Source of the DNA: Paenibacillus sp. RC67
Lineage (GTDB): Bacteria > Bacillota > Bacilli > Paenibacillales > NBRC-103111
DNA length: 64,000 nt
Assembly: GCF_030020805.1 (NCBI RefSeq)
Contig: NZ_CP125098.1
Span: forward strand, 5,293,501-5,357,500
Direction of reading: 5' to 3'
Shown here: piece by piece, positions 35,728 through 44,657 of the stretch
Numbering within the stretch: the first letter of the stretch is position 1
How the letters are laid out: each line of letters starts with the position of its first letter
Position numbers and translations under genes: made by a program
The notes under the pieces: model-generated
Told to the model about the DNA's origin: nothing
The model's database searches: none
Seen by the model: only the letters and a program-made list of their open reading frames with translations

Positions 35728-36314
35728 TCTTCGGCAGTGTCCACATCGATGAACAAGTCTGGACTTGCGAAATCGATGCAAATTCCCGATGTTACTGTTC
35801 GAATAAGATGTCTCGCTCCCTGATCGTTCTGCAATCGCAGGAGCTCCGGAAACATTCGCTGAGCAAAAATAACCGGCGGTCTTGCCAAACCGTCATATCT
35901 TGAGGCCACAAAACTAATGTTTCTGTTCGTTTGAAACCTTATAAGCAGCTCATTGATCATCTCTTTTGAAATGAACGGTTGATCCGCCAGTACTATCATC
36001 ACGGCTGCCGCTTCCATCGCGAGTGCAGTCTGTACACCGAACCGCAGCGAGTGTGCTTGCCCCAAGTGCGCTTCAGAACAGCGAATAACTGACCATTTCC
36101 GTTTGTTCGGGTCATTGTAAAAGGTGTTGTCCATCCATTCTACTGCTGCTTCATTGGATACTACCAGAACATAATCCAAGTTGGAGCTCAAGGCTGCAGC
36201 CAACGCATAATTCCCCAAATTCATTGGTCCCAAAGGAAGCCGAAGCTTATCCGAACCCATTCGGCTACTTCGGCCTGCCGCTAAATAAATGCCAACGATA
36301 TTATTCTGCTTCAT
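35685..36314 (-). CDS. pucB: MocA/PucB-type molybdenum cofactor nucleotidyltransferase
   Basis: A 209-residue nucleotidyltransferase. GIYLAAGRSSRMGSDKLRL is the CTP-binding signature, with ADQPFIS as the metal-binding segment and PPVIFAQRMFPELL downstream. MocA-type enzymes attach CMP to molybdopterin to give the cofactor used by xanthine dehydrogenase. The ATG at 36314 lies inside the end of pucA, overlapping it by 14 bp. It is the last gene of the puc operon. Equivalent to B. subtilis PucB by context and family. Confidence 0.85.
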   Translation of the reverse strand: MKQNNIVGIYLAAGRSSRMGSDKLRLPLGPMNLGNYALAAALSSNLDYVLVVSNEAAVEWMDNTFYNDPNKRKWSVIRCSEAHLGQAHSLRFGVQTALAMEAAAVMIVLADQPFISKEMINELLIRFQTNRNISFVASRYDGLARPPVIFAQRMFPELLRLQNDQGARHLIRTVTSGICIDFASPDLFIDVDTAEDYRILLEKFRFWKS

Positions 36315-37344
36315 GGATAACCACTTTTTGCTTTTTATTTTTTTCAAGTATTAGTTCTGCGATAATACTCACTGCGATTTCCTCTGGCCCCTCTGCTCCA
36401 ATGACAAGTCCGACGGGAGAATGAACTTTTATCCGAACCGGCATGGCCGTTAACAAACGTTCGGTTCTACTTTTAGATCCCAAAATGCCGAGATAGCGAA
36501 GCTGCCGCTCCCCAAGAAGTTGAACCAGCTGCTGATCCCTCCTGAAATTATGAGTCATAACAATTGCGTAATCGTAAGGTGTAAAATGCATCATCCCTAC
36601 TGTTTCCTCTGGAAACCCCAATAGAATAGATTCAACATCCGGAAAATAACGTCGATCGCATAAAACAGGTCTCCAATCGGAGACGATAACAGCGTAGCCG
36701 GTGGCAGTCGCTAATGCGGCAAGCGGCCTTGCGTCCGGTCCCGCACCAAATATGATCAGACGCGGTTTGGGATAATAGGTATGGACGAATATATCCGATT
36801 GTAGGGATGAGACAAATCTCATTCCGCTCCTTCGGGAATCGTCGGATAACATCGAATGTATGAGTTCCTGTGGAAATTCTCCTCGCCACTCCCCAAACAG
36901 GTGCCTATCTCTGGTCAAGAAACCATAATCGGTAACAGAGCCATCCGAACCGAATTTTTTAACGAGGATGACCTCGATCTTCCGATCCAAATAATGCTTC
37001 AATGTATATAAATAATCCACAAACTCATCTTGTACCGGCTCCATCGTTACATGAACAACACCGCCGCAACCCGGTTCTTCCCCCCAGGCCATCGGCTCCA
37101 ATGATTGCATATCGAACACAAAGCTTCGAGAAACGCCTGTTTCCAAAATATCGGGCACACAGACCGAAAGATGAGCTTCAAGACAGCCGGCGCTTAATAC
37201 CCCTAATTGTGAACCATCTTCCAGAAACAGCATGGAGGCTCCTTCTTTTCGGTATGCGCTCCCTTCCACTTGGGTAATTGTCGCAAGCACACTTCTTAGG
37301 TCGGTACGTTGAATGGCTTCCAAAATACGATGTATTTCTTCCAA
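36301..37344 (-). CDS. pucA: XdhC/PucA-family cofactor insertion protein
   Basis: A 347-residue protein. The N-terminal XdhC/CoxI domain reads VLATITQVEGSAYRKEGASM and LGVLSAGCLEAHL, and the C-terminal Rossmann domain reads PRLIIFGAGPDARPLAALA, then TPYDYAIVMTHNFRRDQQL. It binds and protects sulfurated molybdenum cofactor and delivers it to the dehydrogenase. Start is the TTG at 37344, because AAAGGAGG stands 7 bp before it; the ATG at 37386 has no site. It lies 44 bp after pucE. Confidence 0.88.
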   Translation of the reverse strand: MEEIHRILEAIQRTDLRSVLATITQVEGSAYRKEGASMLFLEDGSQLGVLSAGCLEAHLSVCVPDILETGVSRSFVFDMQSLEPMAWGEEPGCGGVVHVTMEPVQDEFVDYLYTLKHYLDRKIEVILVKKFGSDGSVTDYGFLTRDRHLFGEWRGEFPQELIHSMLSDDSRRSGMRFVSSLQSDIFVHTYYPKPRLIIFGAGPDARPLAALATATGYAVIVSDWRPVLCDRRYFPDVESILLGFPEETVGMMHFTPYDYAIVMTHNFRRDQQLVQLLGERQLRYLGILGSKSRTERLLTAMPVRIKVHSPVGLVIGAEGPEEIAVSIIAELILEKNKKQKVVIHEAE

Positions 37345-37388
37345 CCTCGCTCCTCCTTTAGGATCCCGTAAGGCATGGGTTCCCATTA

Positions 37389-37862
37389 TTATTTTTTCGG
37401 CGTAAAAACGTCCTTCACTGCATTGTGAATCTCTTCATAGGACGTACATCTGCAAATGTTAGATTCCAACCATACCCTGATGGTTCCTTCATCTGCATAT
37501 GGGAGCATATTCCGTAAGCCTTCACAGTTCACAATAAAGCCAGGAGTACAGTATCCGCATTGGAACGCTTGATTTTGAACAAAGGCATTTTGTACAGGGG
37601 AGTTCAACAAACCCTCGATCGTAATGATTTGTTTTCCACTAGCTTCCACAGTGAGTATAAGACACGATTTCATGGGTAAGCCTTCTACCAATATCGTACA
37701 CGTTCCGCAGTCGCCGTTACCGCAACCGGATTTACTTCCTGTCAATCCGAGATTATCTCGAAGTGTATACAAGAGGATATCCGCAGCTCTTACTCGAATC
37801 ATTCTTTTCTCGCCGTTAACTTCGAATTCAACCGGATACATAGCGGAATCGCGCAATGTCAT
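37389..37862 (-). CDS. pucE: Xanthine dehydrogenase, [2Fe-2S] subunit
   Basis: A 157-residue small subunit. The plant-type ferredoxin cluster ligands occur in GSKSGCGNGDCGTCTIL and the later Cys of MKSCLIL. The second cluster uses CGYCTPGF and SNICRCTSYEEI. It passes electrons from molybdenum to FAD. The ATG overlaps the end of pucC by four bases (ATGA). AGAGGTGAAG precedes it. Confidence 0.93.
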   Translation of the reverse strand: MTLRDSAMYPVEFEVNGEKRMIRVRAADILLYTLRDNLGLTGSKSGCGNGDCGTCTILVEGLPMKSCLILTVEASGKQIITIEGLLNSPVQNAFVQNQAFQCGYCTPGFIVNCEGLRNMLPYADEGTIRVWLESNICRCTSYEEIHNAVKDVFTPKK

Positions 37863-38698
37863 GCTTCACCTCTTTCGAGCCTGTGTACCGCATCAGCCAT
37901 CGTTTGTTTGAGCACAAATTTCCGATAAGGGGCGGATCCTTCCGTATTACTTAACAATGGAGCAGGTAATTTGCCGATCGCCTGTTCAATTCTTGCTGCC
38001 AACGGTATTGAGGAATCGTTCAATGCCTGGTCGATTTGGGCGGATCGAAACGGGAATGAGCAGACACCGCTATATGCGGTATGAATCTGTTTATCTTTCT
38101 TGAGCGCAGCTACGGTTACAAGCGGATAGCCTACACTACCGATCTGCCGTTTTTTGTAATGAACGAACGGCAGTGATAAATAGCTTTGGTCTGTTAATGT
38201 CTGCACAAGAAATTCACCATTGCCCAATCTCATTTGTTGTGAGAAAACTTGGTGAATGGAAGCTTCTCTTATCCCTTGCATTCCTGCTATAACGATATGG
38301 CTGTTTGCCAACAGAAGCGGCAGCACGGCCTCACGATAATAAATTTTGCCGCAAATGTTTCCCCCAAGCGTGATTTGATTCCGGGCAGTTTGGTCGGCAA
38401 CCCCCTGAGCTGTTTCACTGAGCAGCGGGAACGGGTTCGCCGCGGATAAAGTCGATAGCGTGATGCAAGCTCCGATAATCAGCTTATCGTTCTGCATTTC
38501 CATTACACTGCATTCCGGAATGGACTTCAAATCGATAACAGCACCCGGATGAATGGAATTTGTTCGAGCCCATGTGATGATTTCCGTCCCACCGGCGTAA
38601 TATATCGGATTTTTCCCCTGCTTTTGCAGATACTGAAACCACTCCACAGCCATCTGAACAGAAGAAGGTTTGTAGTATTCAAAATCAAACGGAATCAT
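37859..38698 (-). CDS. pucC: Xanthine dehydrogenase, FAD-binding subunit
   Basis: A 279-residue medium subunit. The FAD-binding signature reads NPIYYAGGTEIITWAR and the second loop TARNQITLGGNICGKIYY. The C-terminal CO-dehydrogenase flavoprotein domain follows. It transfers electrons to NAD. The start overlaps the pucD end by 14 bp, showing coupled translation. Order pucD-C-E-A-B differs from the B. subtilis pucABCDE order. Confidence 0.92.
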   Translation of the reverse strand: MIPFDFEYYKPSSVQMAVEWFQYLQKQGKNPIYYAGGTEIITWARTNSIHPGAVIDLKSIPECSVMEMQNDKLIIGACITLSTLSAANPFPLLSETAQGVADQTARNQITLGGNICGKIYYREAVLPLLLANSHIVIAGMQGIREASIHQVFSQQMRLGNGEFLVQTLTDQSYLSLPFVHYKKRQIGSVGYPLVTVAALKKDKQIHTAYSGVCSFPFRSAQIDQALNDSSIPLAARIEQAIGKLPAPLLSNTEGSAPYRKFVLKQTMADAVHRLERGEA

Positions 38699-41075
38699 GG
38701 ATCGTCCTCCAGATCATCTCTGGCGTCAGAGGCAAATGATTCATCTCTACCCCTGCGGCGACGGTCAGACTATTCGCCAATGCAGCGGGCATGCCAATCA
38801 AGCCATGCTCGCCGATTCCTCGCAATCCATAAGGCGCTTCCAAATGAGGCGTTTCGACGAAATCAACGAAGTACTGTGGCTGCTCTCCATAACGAATCAG
38901 TTTGTACGTTCGAAATTGCGGATTTAGAACGTCGCCCTTATCATTAAATAAAAAAGCTTCACGACTGGCAAGACTTAAGCCCATGCTCATGGCACCTGTA
39001 ATTTGGCTGCGGGCAAATTCCGGATTGATCACCTTGCCGGCATCAATGACCGTTGCCGCTTTAACGATTTTGTACGTGTATTCTTTCGTATTCAACTCCA
39101 CTTCTACTGCTTGAGCGCCTACCGTCCATTCCGGTCCTGGATTTCCTTTTCCAGTTTCAGGGTCCATCAAGGTTAAATTCCGCATCGCATAGCTCCCGCG
39201 TCCAATGACTTGACCGCCGATCGTATTCCCATTCGGAAATTTGTATCCGTTTGCGATTTGTTCAATTGCTATCCCCATATCGGGACGGTCTTTAAAGAAT
39301 ACCCTGCCCTCTCCGATATCCAAGTCTTTAGGTAGGCATTGCAGTACGATTGCCGCTATCTTTTTTAACTGTTCAATGGCATCGTCGGCTGCATTCAGAA
39401 TCGCATTGCCGACTAAAAAGGTGCTGCGACTCGCCACCGTTTTCCAATGATGGGGGTCGGTCTCGGTATTGACTTCCGTAGAGATATGTATCATCCGGTC
39501 ATCTATACGCAACCTTTCGGCCAACAGTTGAGTCAGCGCTGTCCTTGTACCTTGACCAATTTCAACAGCACCGCACAGCAAATTAACGCTTCCGTCGGGA
39601 TTAAATACGATAACAGCTCCCGCTCCGGCATCCGTCGGTGTACTCGAATTTTTCCAGAAGCAGCACACCCCTTTTGCCTTGATGAGATGGCCATCGGTTT
39701 CCCTTGACGGACGGTCGTCCCAATCGATTAATGTTTTCAATTTTGCAATGCACATGGGCAAATCCCCCAAATTACTCCTATCCAGTAAAGTTTGTGTCGG
39801 TGATGTATCCCCTGGCCCTATCGCATTATAAAAACGAAATTCCAAAGGATCCATGCCCACCCGATTCGCCAATAAATCGATCGCTCTTTCTATAACAAAC
39901 GTAAGTTCCGGATGCCCGAATCCTCGAAAGGAAGTGGAATAAGGGTGATTCGTATACATGCATAAAGAATCGCAATGAACGTTGTCGATCCGATAAGGCC
40001 CCGTGCAATCGACGGCTCCCGCCCGGCTCATGACCGCACCCCGATCCGAATACGCCCCGCCATCATACAGATGCAAAATTTCGGCGGCCATCATTTTCCC
40101 TTCACGGGTGCAGCCAAGCTTGATTTTGGCATCCAATCCGATATGGATTGGAGATGAGATCATATCCACCTCACGGGAGTTTACTAATTTCACAGCTCTT
40201 CCGCCAACCGCACAGGAAGCCAAGTAAGCAAGAAATTCCATCTGAATCGCGGCTTTTCCGCCGAAACTGCCTCCGACCAGGGGCGTGTGAACGATCACTT
40301 TATGAAGCGGAATATGAAACGATTGGCTGATTGCTCTTCGAATAACATAAGGCGATTGTGAAGCGGAATGGATAATCACTTTGCCGTCTGGCATAATCTC
40401 TGCTGTACTGCATCGCATTTCCATCGCAGCGTGATCCGATTGCGGTAAGGTGACCTCGACTTCAACCGTATGGTGACTATTCCTCCATCCTTCCTCCATA
40501 TTCCCCTTGCGTATTTTTGTTCGATTCGCGATGTTAGTTCCCTGCTCCGGGTAAACCTCTTCATGCCGCTTGTACTCAGCAAGACGCTCATGTACGAGCG
40601 GAGCATTTTTTTGAAAAGCTTCCCTTGGAGAAAGGACGGCAGGTAAAGGCTCATAATCCACTTTGATACGGTTTGCTGCCATCTGTGCAATATATTCTTG
40701 TTCCGCAACAACAAGGGCGACGGGCTCGCCATAATATCTCACTTTATCTATTGCGATTGGCGGTCGATCAGCCAATGGTGATCCGGTCAGCATCGGGAAG
40801 TATCTTCCTGTTATGACTGCCCTTACACCCGGAATTTTCATGGCCTCGGACGCATCGATCGATTTTATTTTAGCGTGAGCATGCGGACTGATAGCTATTT
40901 TGACATGCAGTAGCCCTGGTGTCGAAATATCATTGACATATTGGGTTGTCCCTGTAACTTTCTCCCATGTTTCTTTTCTTGGAATGCTTTTCCCAATCGA
41001 ATGGCTGATGATGATCCCTCCTTTTTCAAAAAAAGCCTTGCAGCGCTCAACTTCTTTATGCCTATGTATATACAA
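38685..41075 (-). CDS. pucD: Xanthine dehydrogenase, molybdenum-binding subunit
   Basis: The large catalytic subunit, up to 796 residues. The N-terminal a/b hammerhead reads IPRKETWEKVTGTTQYVNDI. Cofactor-binding stretches include LVGGSFGGKAAIQMEF, TNHPYSTSFRGFGHPEL, AVEIGQGTRTALTQLLAERL and the catalytic-Glu region YGLRGIGEHGLIGMPAA. It hydroxylates hypoxanthine and xanthine to urate. The start is uncertain: the only upstream in-frame start is the TTG at 41075, without a site. A strong AAAGGAGG (about 41018-41025) instead precedes three ATC codons (41015-41007), where relatives begin. Expression may therefore start at ATC or be impaired. First gene of the operon. Confidence 0.88.
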   Translation of the reverse strand: MYIHRHKEVERCKAFFEKGGIIISHSIGKSIPRKETWEKVTGTTQYVNDISTPGLLHVKIAISPHAHAKIKSIDASEAMKIPGVRAVITGRYFPMLTGSPLADRPPIAIDKVRYYGEPVALVVAEQEYIAQMAANRIKVDYEPLPAVLSPREAFQKNAPLVHERLAEYKRHEEVYPEQGTNIANRTKIRKGNMEEGWRNSHHTVEVEVTLPQSDHAAMEMRCSTAEIMPDGKVIIHSASQSPYVIRRAISQSFHIPLHKVIVHTPLVGGSFGGKAAIQMEFLAYLASCAVGGRAVKLVNSREVDMISSPIHIGLDAKIKLGCTREGKMMAAEILHLYDGGAYSDRGAVMSRAGAVDCTGPYRIDNVHCDSLCMYTNHPYSTSFRGFGHPELTFVIERAIDLLANRVGMDPLEFRFYNAIGPGDTSPTQTLLDRSNLGDLPMCIAKLKTLIDWDDRPSRETDGHLIKAKGVCCFWKNSSTPTDAGAGAVIVFNPDGSVNLLCGAVEIGQGTRTALTQLLAERLRIDDRMIHISTEVNTETDPHHWKTVASRSTFLVGNAILNAADDAIEQLKKIAAIVLQCLPKDLDIGEGRVFFKDRPDMGIAIEQIANGYKFPNGNTIGGQVIGRGSYAMRNLTLMDPETGKGNPGPEWTVGAQAVEVELNTKEYTYKIVKAATVIDAGKVINPEFARSQITGAMSMGLSLASREAFLFNDKGDVLNPQFRTYKLIRYGEQPQYFVDFVETPHLEAPYGLRGIGEHGLIGMPAALANSLTVAAGVEMNHLPLTPEMIWRTIHDSV

Positions 41076-41205
41076 GATCTGTTGTCCGTATTATTTTATT
41101 TTATGAATAATCTTCCATCATAGGGACTTCGATTCTGCTTCATACTTCCGTTCCTTTTGCCGCCTTTTGTAGGCTATAATGCAACCTGAATCAATTTGTT
41201 CGAAA

Positions 41206-41400
41206 TCACCTAGATCCCTTGTCCTTCATGTCAAGAACGATGTAAAGAGGGATGACTAGAACTAAAAATTCTTTTCTGCATTCGTTACAATGAGGTCTAT
41301 CGAATTCGTAGCATCCGTATCTTTCATCTGTCGGAATATGTTTAAGGTCAAAGTCAGCATTCTCGAAAACAACGTAACTTTCCATCGTGATTGATTGCAT
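41206..41400 (-). CDS. Small unknown protein with a Cys-x2-Cys pair
   Basis: A 64-codon frame whose first ATG follows directly the stop of the frame at 41401-41568. It reads MESYVVFENADFDLKHIPTD after the second ATG (41385), then CYEFDRPHCNECRKEFLVLV. The CNEC pair may bind zinc. No ribosome binding site is obvious. The composition looks coding, but I recognise no family; it may be the second half of a broken gene. Confidence 0.3.
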   Translation of the reverse strand: MQSITMESYVVFENADFDLKHIPTDERYGCYEFDRPHCNECRKEFLVLVIPLYIVLDMKDKGSR

Positions 41401-41568
41401 TTATGTGTTACATTTGCCACGTTTAGCCCGCCCATGGATTTGAATATTCATTTTCATAATACTGGCTTTATGGTTTGTACCCCAAGCTAAAGGAAGAAAT
41501 GACGCATAATATAAAACTGGAGATTCGGCAAGAAGATCCTCAGCTACCTGCTCAGCCTCAACACTCAT
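41401..41568 (-). CDS. Small unknown protein (55 aa)
   Basis: Starts with ATG at 41568 after AGAGGG and reads MSVEAEQVAEDLLAESPVLY, then YASFLPLAWGTNHKASIM, ending in a basic tail. Unlisted because of its length. The site and the composition favour a real gene, perhaps with the next small frame as a split partner. Function unknown. Confidence 0.3.
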   Translation of the reverse strand: MSVEAEQVAEDLLAESPVLYYASFLPLAWGTNHKASIMKMNIQIHGRAKRGKCNT

Positions 41569-41572
41569 TTAC

Positions 41573-41608
41573 TACCCTCTGTCTATTGACATAGGGGATT
41601 TTTTTTAC
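41573..41608 (+). terminator. Terminator-like hairpin
   Basis: CCCTCTGTC / GACATAGGG with one mismatch, followed by ATTTTTTTT on the plus strand. No intact rightward gene ends here, so it may be a relic. Confidence 0.5.
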
Positions 41609-41648
41609 TAATTCACATGCTTTACACACCAAACAAAAATAACTCATA

Positions 41649-41840
41649 TTATAAACTGTGACGTTATTAGCTGACGTCATTACCCACTTTTCACCTATTT
41701 CTTAGATATAGGTGATTTTTTATTGTCCGTTTTCCCAATCAAAGTTTCGAAAATCAGGCTATCCTTAATCCATTTCTTTGAAGATGGACTGTACTTATCG
41801 AACAACTCGATGCATCCGGGTATGATGGTCATCCCTAAGC
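41649..41840. repeat. Duplicated segment B (copy of 34217-34395)
   Basis: The longer of two copies, about 7.4 kb from copy A, in the same orientation. It carries the same TGACGT...TGACGTCA element and the terminator hairpin (41691-41720). On the minus strand open stretches such as VTIDLYDEVYGTDGRVYDI run through 41840-41980, so it may derive from the end of a decayed gene. I do not recognise it. From 41840 to 42105 no intact gene is seen. Confidence 0.65.
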
Positions 41841-42104
41841 TTATTATTGGCAGTGTAGATTGCTGCACCCCGTTTAAGACAACCCAGTATGTCATATACC
41901 CGACCGTCAGTACCATAGACTTCATCATACAAATCTATGGTGACTCTTTTAGTCCAACCGATACTCTTCAAATCGGCCATGTTCTTCCGTATTTAGCCTG
42001 CGTACTTATAGCAATACCGTCCATTCACCACTATATAAATTTTTCTGAGCCAATTCAGGCTCATTCGTCTTTATTAGTTCGGATGACAAGAATCTGTTCC
42101 GATT

Positions 42105-42393
42105 AGGATTATATAAAAAAATCAAAACCCAAGTGTTCAAAGCTTACGGCGACAAAATGGGTATGAACTACAGCGGATGGACCTTGTTAACTGGCACTGA
42201 GAAAAAGACGGCAGATGTTGCCAGAAGCTTCGGCGTGCTGGTTCAGAAGCTGCCGGACGATACATTCGTTCATAGCGTCACTTCTTTAATGCTTGTCGAT
42301 TCATCCGGCAAAATCCTTAAAATATTCAAAATAGGAGATGAAATGAATAACGATGAAATCATAAAAAGGATCCGGCTAGCAGCCGGATCCTAA
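42105..42393 (+). pseudogene. SCO1/SenC copper chaperone, C-terminal remnant
   Basis: The frame reads FKAYGDKMGMNYSGWTLLTG, then FGVLVQKLPDDTFVHSVTSL and MLVDSSGKILKIFKIGDEM. This is the C-terminal half of SCO-family thioredoxin-like proteins, with the copper-binding His (FVHS). The N-terminal half with the CxxxC copper site is missing. It would have served cytochrome oxidase CuA assembly. It converges on the ctaG remnant, 5 bp away. Confidence 0.65.
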
Positions 42394-42397
42394 ATAA

Positions 42398-43045
42398 CTA
42401 GGTTTCATTTTGGAGTAGCGGATAATTCGTATCCTCTGCTTCTGCTTTTTCTTTACGGTACCATTGAAAAAACACATATCCCAGCATAAAGTCGTACGAC
42501 ACCTCTTGGACAATTTTCATCACAACGCCCCCTAGCTGTTGATCGCTTAAAGGTGTTAGCCAGCTCACAGTCAGCGTCAACCTCTCGACCGTAACCAAAT
42601 AAAAAGGCAAGCACAGCAAATGCGATCTGCTAGAGTACGTATCATACAGGATATCATTGGCAAAAATAATCAATGCGCAGGCCGGGGTCAGCAAAATACC
42701 GTTCAAGAAGATGTATCCCATCTTCCCTCTTTTTCAGAGGACTTAGAGCATGCTTGCTGACAGGATTAAATACAGGCCATCATAACCCGAAGGCTGCAAT
42801 GAGCAGCAATAGATGAAGCGCATTGTGGAGCGCATAATTGGACATTGCCGCATCAAATATGCGGGGAATATGGTAAAAGGAAAATGCACCGTTAAACAGA
42901 AACAAAGCGACGAGAGGATTTCCAAGGAATGCCGCGGCTCCCTTACTGGCTTTGCAATTTTGTACAAGCCCGAACTACTTGACTGGCAGCCCTACACTGA
43001 ACCAAAGGTGGCCGAACAAATTCAATGGCCCTCCTTATTGTAAAT
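42398..43045 (-). pseudogene. CtaG-type cytochrome oxidase assembly factor, broken
   Basis: Pieces in three frames follow the caa3-type CtaG order: PLNLFGHLWFSVGLPVK, then ALFLFNGAFSFYHIPRIF and ALHNALHLLLLIAAFGL, a TGA where relatives have Trp, WPVFNPVSKHALSPLKK, and finally GYIFLNGILLTPACALIIFA, then LSDQQLGGVVMKIVQEVSYD. At least two frameshifts and one nonsense codon make it dead. The open 107-codon tail is not a gene. From 43045 to 43213 I see only the leader of the next gene. Confidence 0.7.
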
Positions 43046-43213
43046 GTAACCTTATCATCATAAGAACGATTACCTTCAAAATGACCCCGAAGAGCTATTT
43101 TGACTTCATAAAGAAGTCACTGTTTGTTCAAGGTTACGTCAACGTAATAACTCGATAGTGCCATGTGCCACCTTCCTGATCAGGTTACAATTGAATCATA
43201 GGAGGCGATAAGG

Positions 43214-43921
43214 ATGTCCCCATTTCATATTCTCATAGCTGATGATGAAGTGCATGTTCGCAGGCTTATCCAATTGTATCTAAATCATGAGGTCGCCGTT
43301 ATTGATATAGCCGAAGACGGTGAAACAGCACTAAATAAAGCATTGTCAGAAGACTTCGATATTGTTATTCTCGATTGGATGATGCCAGGAATTTCAGGAC
43401 TTGAAGTTTGCCAACTATTAAAAAGTATGAAAACAACCCCGGTCATATTGCTAACAGCTAACGCAAACGAAAGCGACCGTTTAAAAGGCTTTGAGGCTGG
43501 AGCTGACGATTATGTGACTAAACCGTTCAGTCCTAGAGAGCTGCTGTGTCGAGTTGATGCGATTCTTAAAAGAACAAAAGTGGACATTGCTTTAAGGGAA
43601 AGATTCCACAGCGATAAATTGATTTTGTCCCCTCTAACCATTGATCATCATGCACATAGAGTAACTCTCAACAATGAGGAGTTGGCATTAACCCCCAAGG
43701 AATACGATTTGCTTAGATTCTTTGCAATACACTTCGGCAAAACTCTTTCCCGTAAGGATTTAATTCGGGAGGTGTGGGGCTGTGAGGCATATAACGATTA
43801 CCGGACCGTGGATTCCCATGTCAAAAGGCTTCGTGATAAATTCGATGCTGCCTACCCTTCGTTCTCCAACGCAATCAAAACGATCTGGGGGATCGGATAT
43901 AAGTTTGACCCCACCAGATAA
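43214..43921 (+). CDS. PhoB/OmpR-family response regulator
   Basis: A 235-residue regulator. The receiver (1-120) has IADDEVHVRRL, the phosphorylated Asp in FDIVILDWMMPGISGL and the Lys in DYVTKPFSPRELL. A winged-helix DNA-binding domain (about 140-232) reads LALTPKEYDLLRFFAIHFGK and ends TIWGIGYKFD. AGGAGGCG precedes the ATG. No histidine kinase gene follows in the same direction, so it is an orphan here. It faces the NarL-type regulator at 44007. Target genes unknown. Confidence 0.9.
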   Translation: MSPFHILIADDEVHVRRLIQLYLNHEVAVIDIAEDGETALNKALSEDFDIVILDWMMPGISGLEVCQLLKSMKTTPVILLTANANESDRLKGFEAGADDYVTKPFSPRELLCRVDAILKRTKVDIALRERFHSDKLILSPLTIDHHAHRVTLNNEELALTPKEYDLLRFFAIHFGKTLSRKDLIREVWGCEAYNDYRTVDSHVKRLRDKFDAAYPSFSNAIKTIWGIGYKFDPTR

Positions 43922-44006
43922 AGCTGGAGCTCCTTATATAACAGAAATATCTGTAAAATACAGGCTTGTTAGCTTCTAGGAGTGAACACCAGCTCCTTCT
44001 TGCTCT

Positions 44007-44657
44007 TTACTTCGTAATCCGAATCCAGCCTTTTTCATAGGCATAACGCGTTAATTGGACACGATTGTCCAGATGCAGCTTTTGAAGAATGTTTTTCAAA
44101 TGATTTTTGACAGTATGCTCCGAGATACACAGGTCCACTGAGATTTCCTTGTTAGATTTTCCACGCGCCACGCATTTCAGTATTTCCTGTTCACGTGATG
44201 TTAAAGGAGATTTCTCTGGAATGGTCGCGGGCACAGATGAGAATTCCTTCAGTAAACGAACGGCCAGCTCCCGCGACATGGGAGCTTCATCAAATGCAAC
44301 AGCCCGCAAATACTCATGCCATGAGGCAGGGTGCAGATTTTTAAGCAAATAGCCTTGCGCTCCCCTCTTAATGGCTTCAAACAAGTGAGTGATATCGTCC
44401 GAAACGGTCACCATGATGATTTTTACATAAGGAAAGCGATCTTTAATCAGTTTGGTGGCTTCCAAACCGTCGATCTCCGGCATGGAGATATCCATCAAAA
44501 TAATATCCGGCATGGTTTGTTCTGCCATAAGCACTGCTTCACGACCGTTTACAGCCTCTCCTACGATTTCAAAGGAATCATCCGCTTGGATAATGTCTTT
44601 CATAGCTGCCCGGGCAAAAGAATGGTCATCTGCAAGAAGAATTCGTATCGGATTCAT
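44007..44657 (-). CDS. NarL/LuxR-family response regulator
   Basis: A 216-residue regulator. The receiver has LLADDHSFARAAM, the Asp in PDIILMDISMPEIDGLEA and KRGAQGYLLKNLHP. A LuxR-type helix-turn-helix (about 150-210) reads LTSREQEILKCVARGKSNKE and ISEHTVKNHLKNIL. AAGGGGACC precedes the ATG, inside the end of the kinase gene. It lies downstream of the nos-type operon on the same strand and is its most likely regulator by position. That link is an inference. Confidence 0.9.
   Translation of the reverse strand: MNPIRILLADDHSFARAAMKDIIQADDSFEIVGEAVNGREAVLMAEQTMPDIILMDISMPEIDGLEATKLIKDRFPYVKIIMVTVSDDITHLFEAIKRGAQGYLLKNLHPASWHEYLRAVAFDEAPMSRELAVRLLKEFSSVPATIPEKSPLTSREQEILKCVARGKSNKEISVDLCISEHTVKNHLKNILQKLHLDNRVQLTRYAYEKGWIRITK

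Noticed and set aside
41100..41200. Possible purine riboswitch before pucD
   Set aside because: No conserved aptamer stems or loop bases could be recognised.
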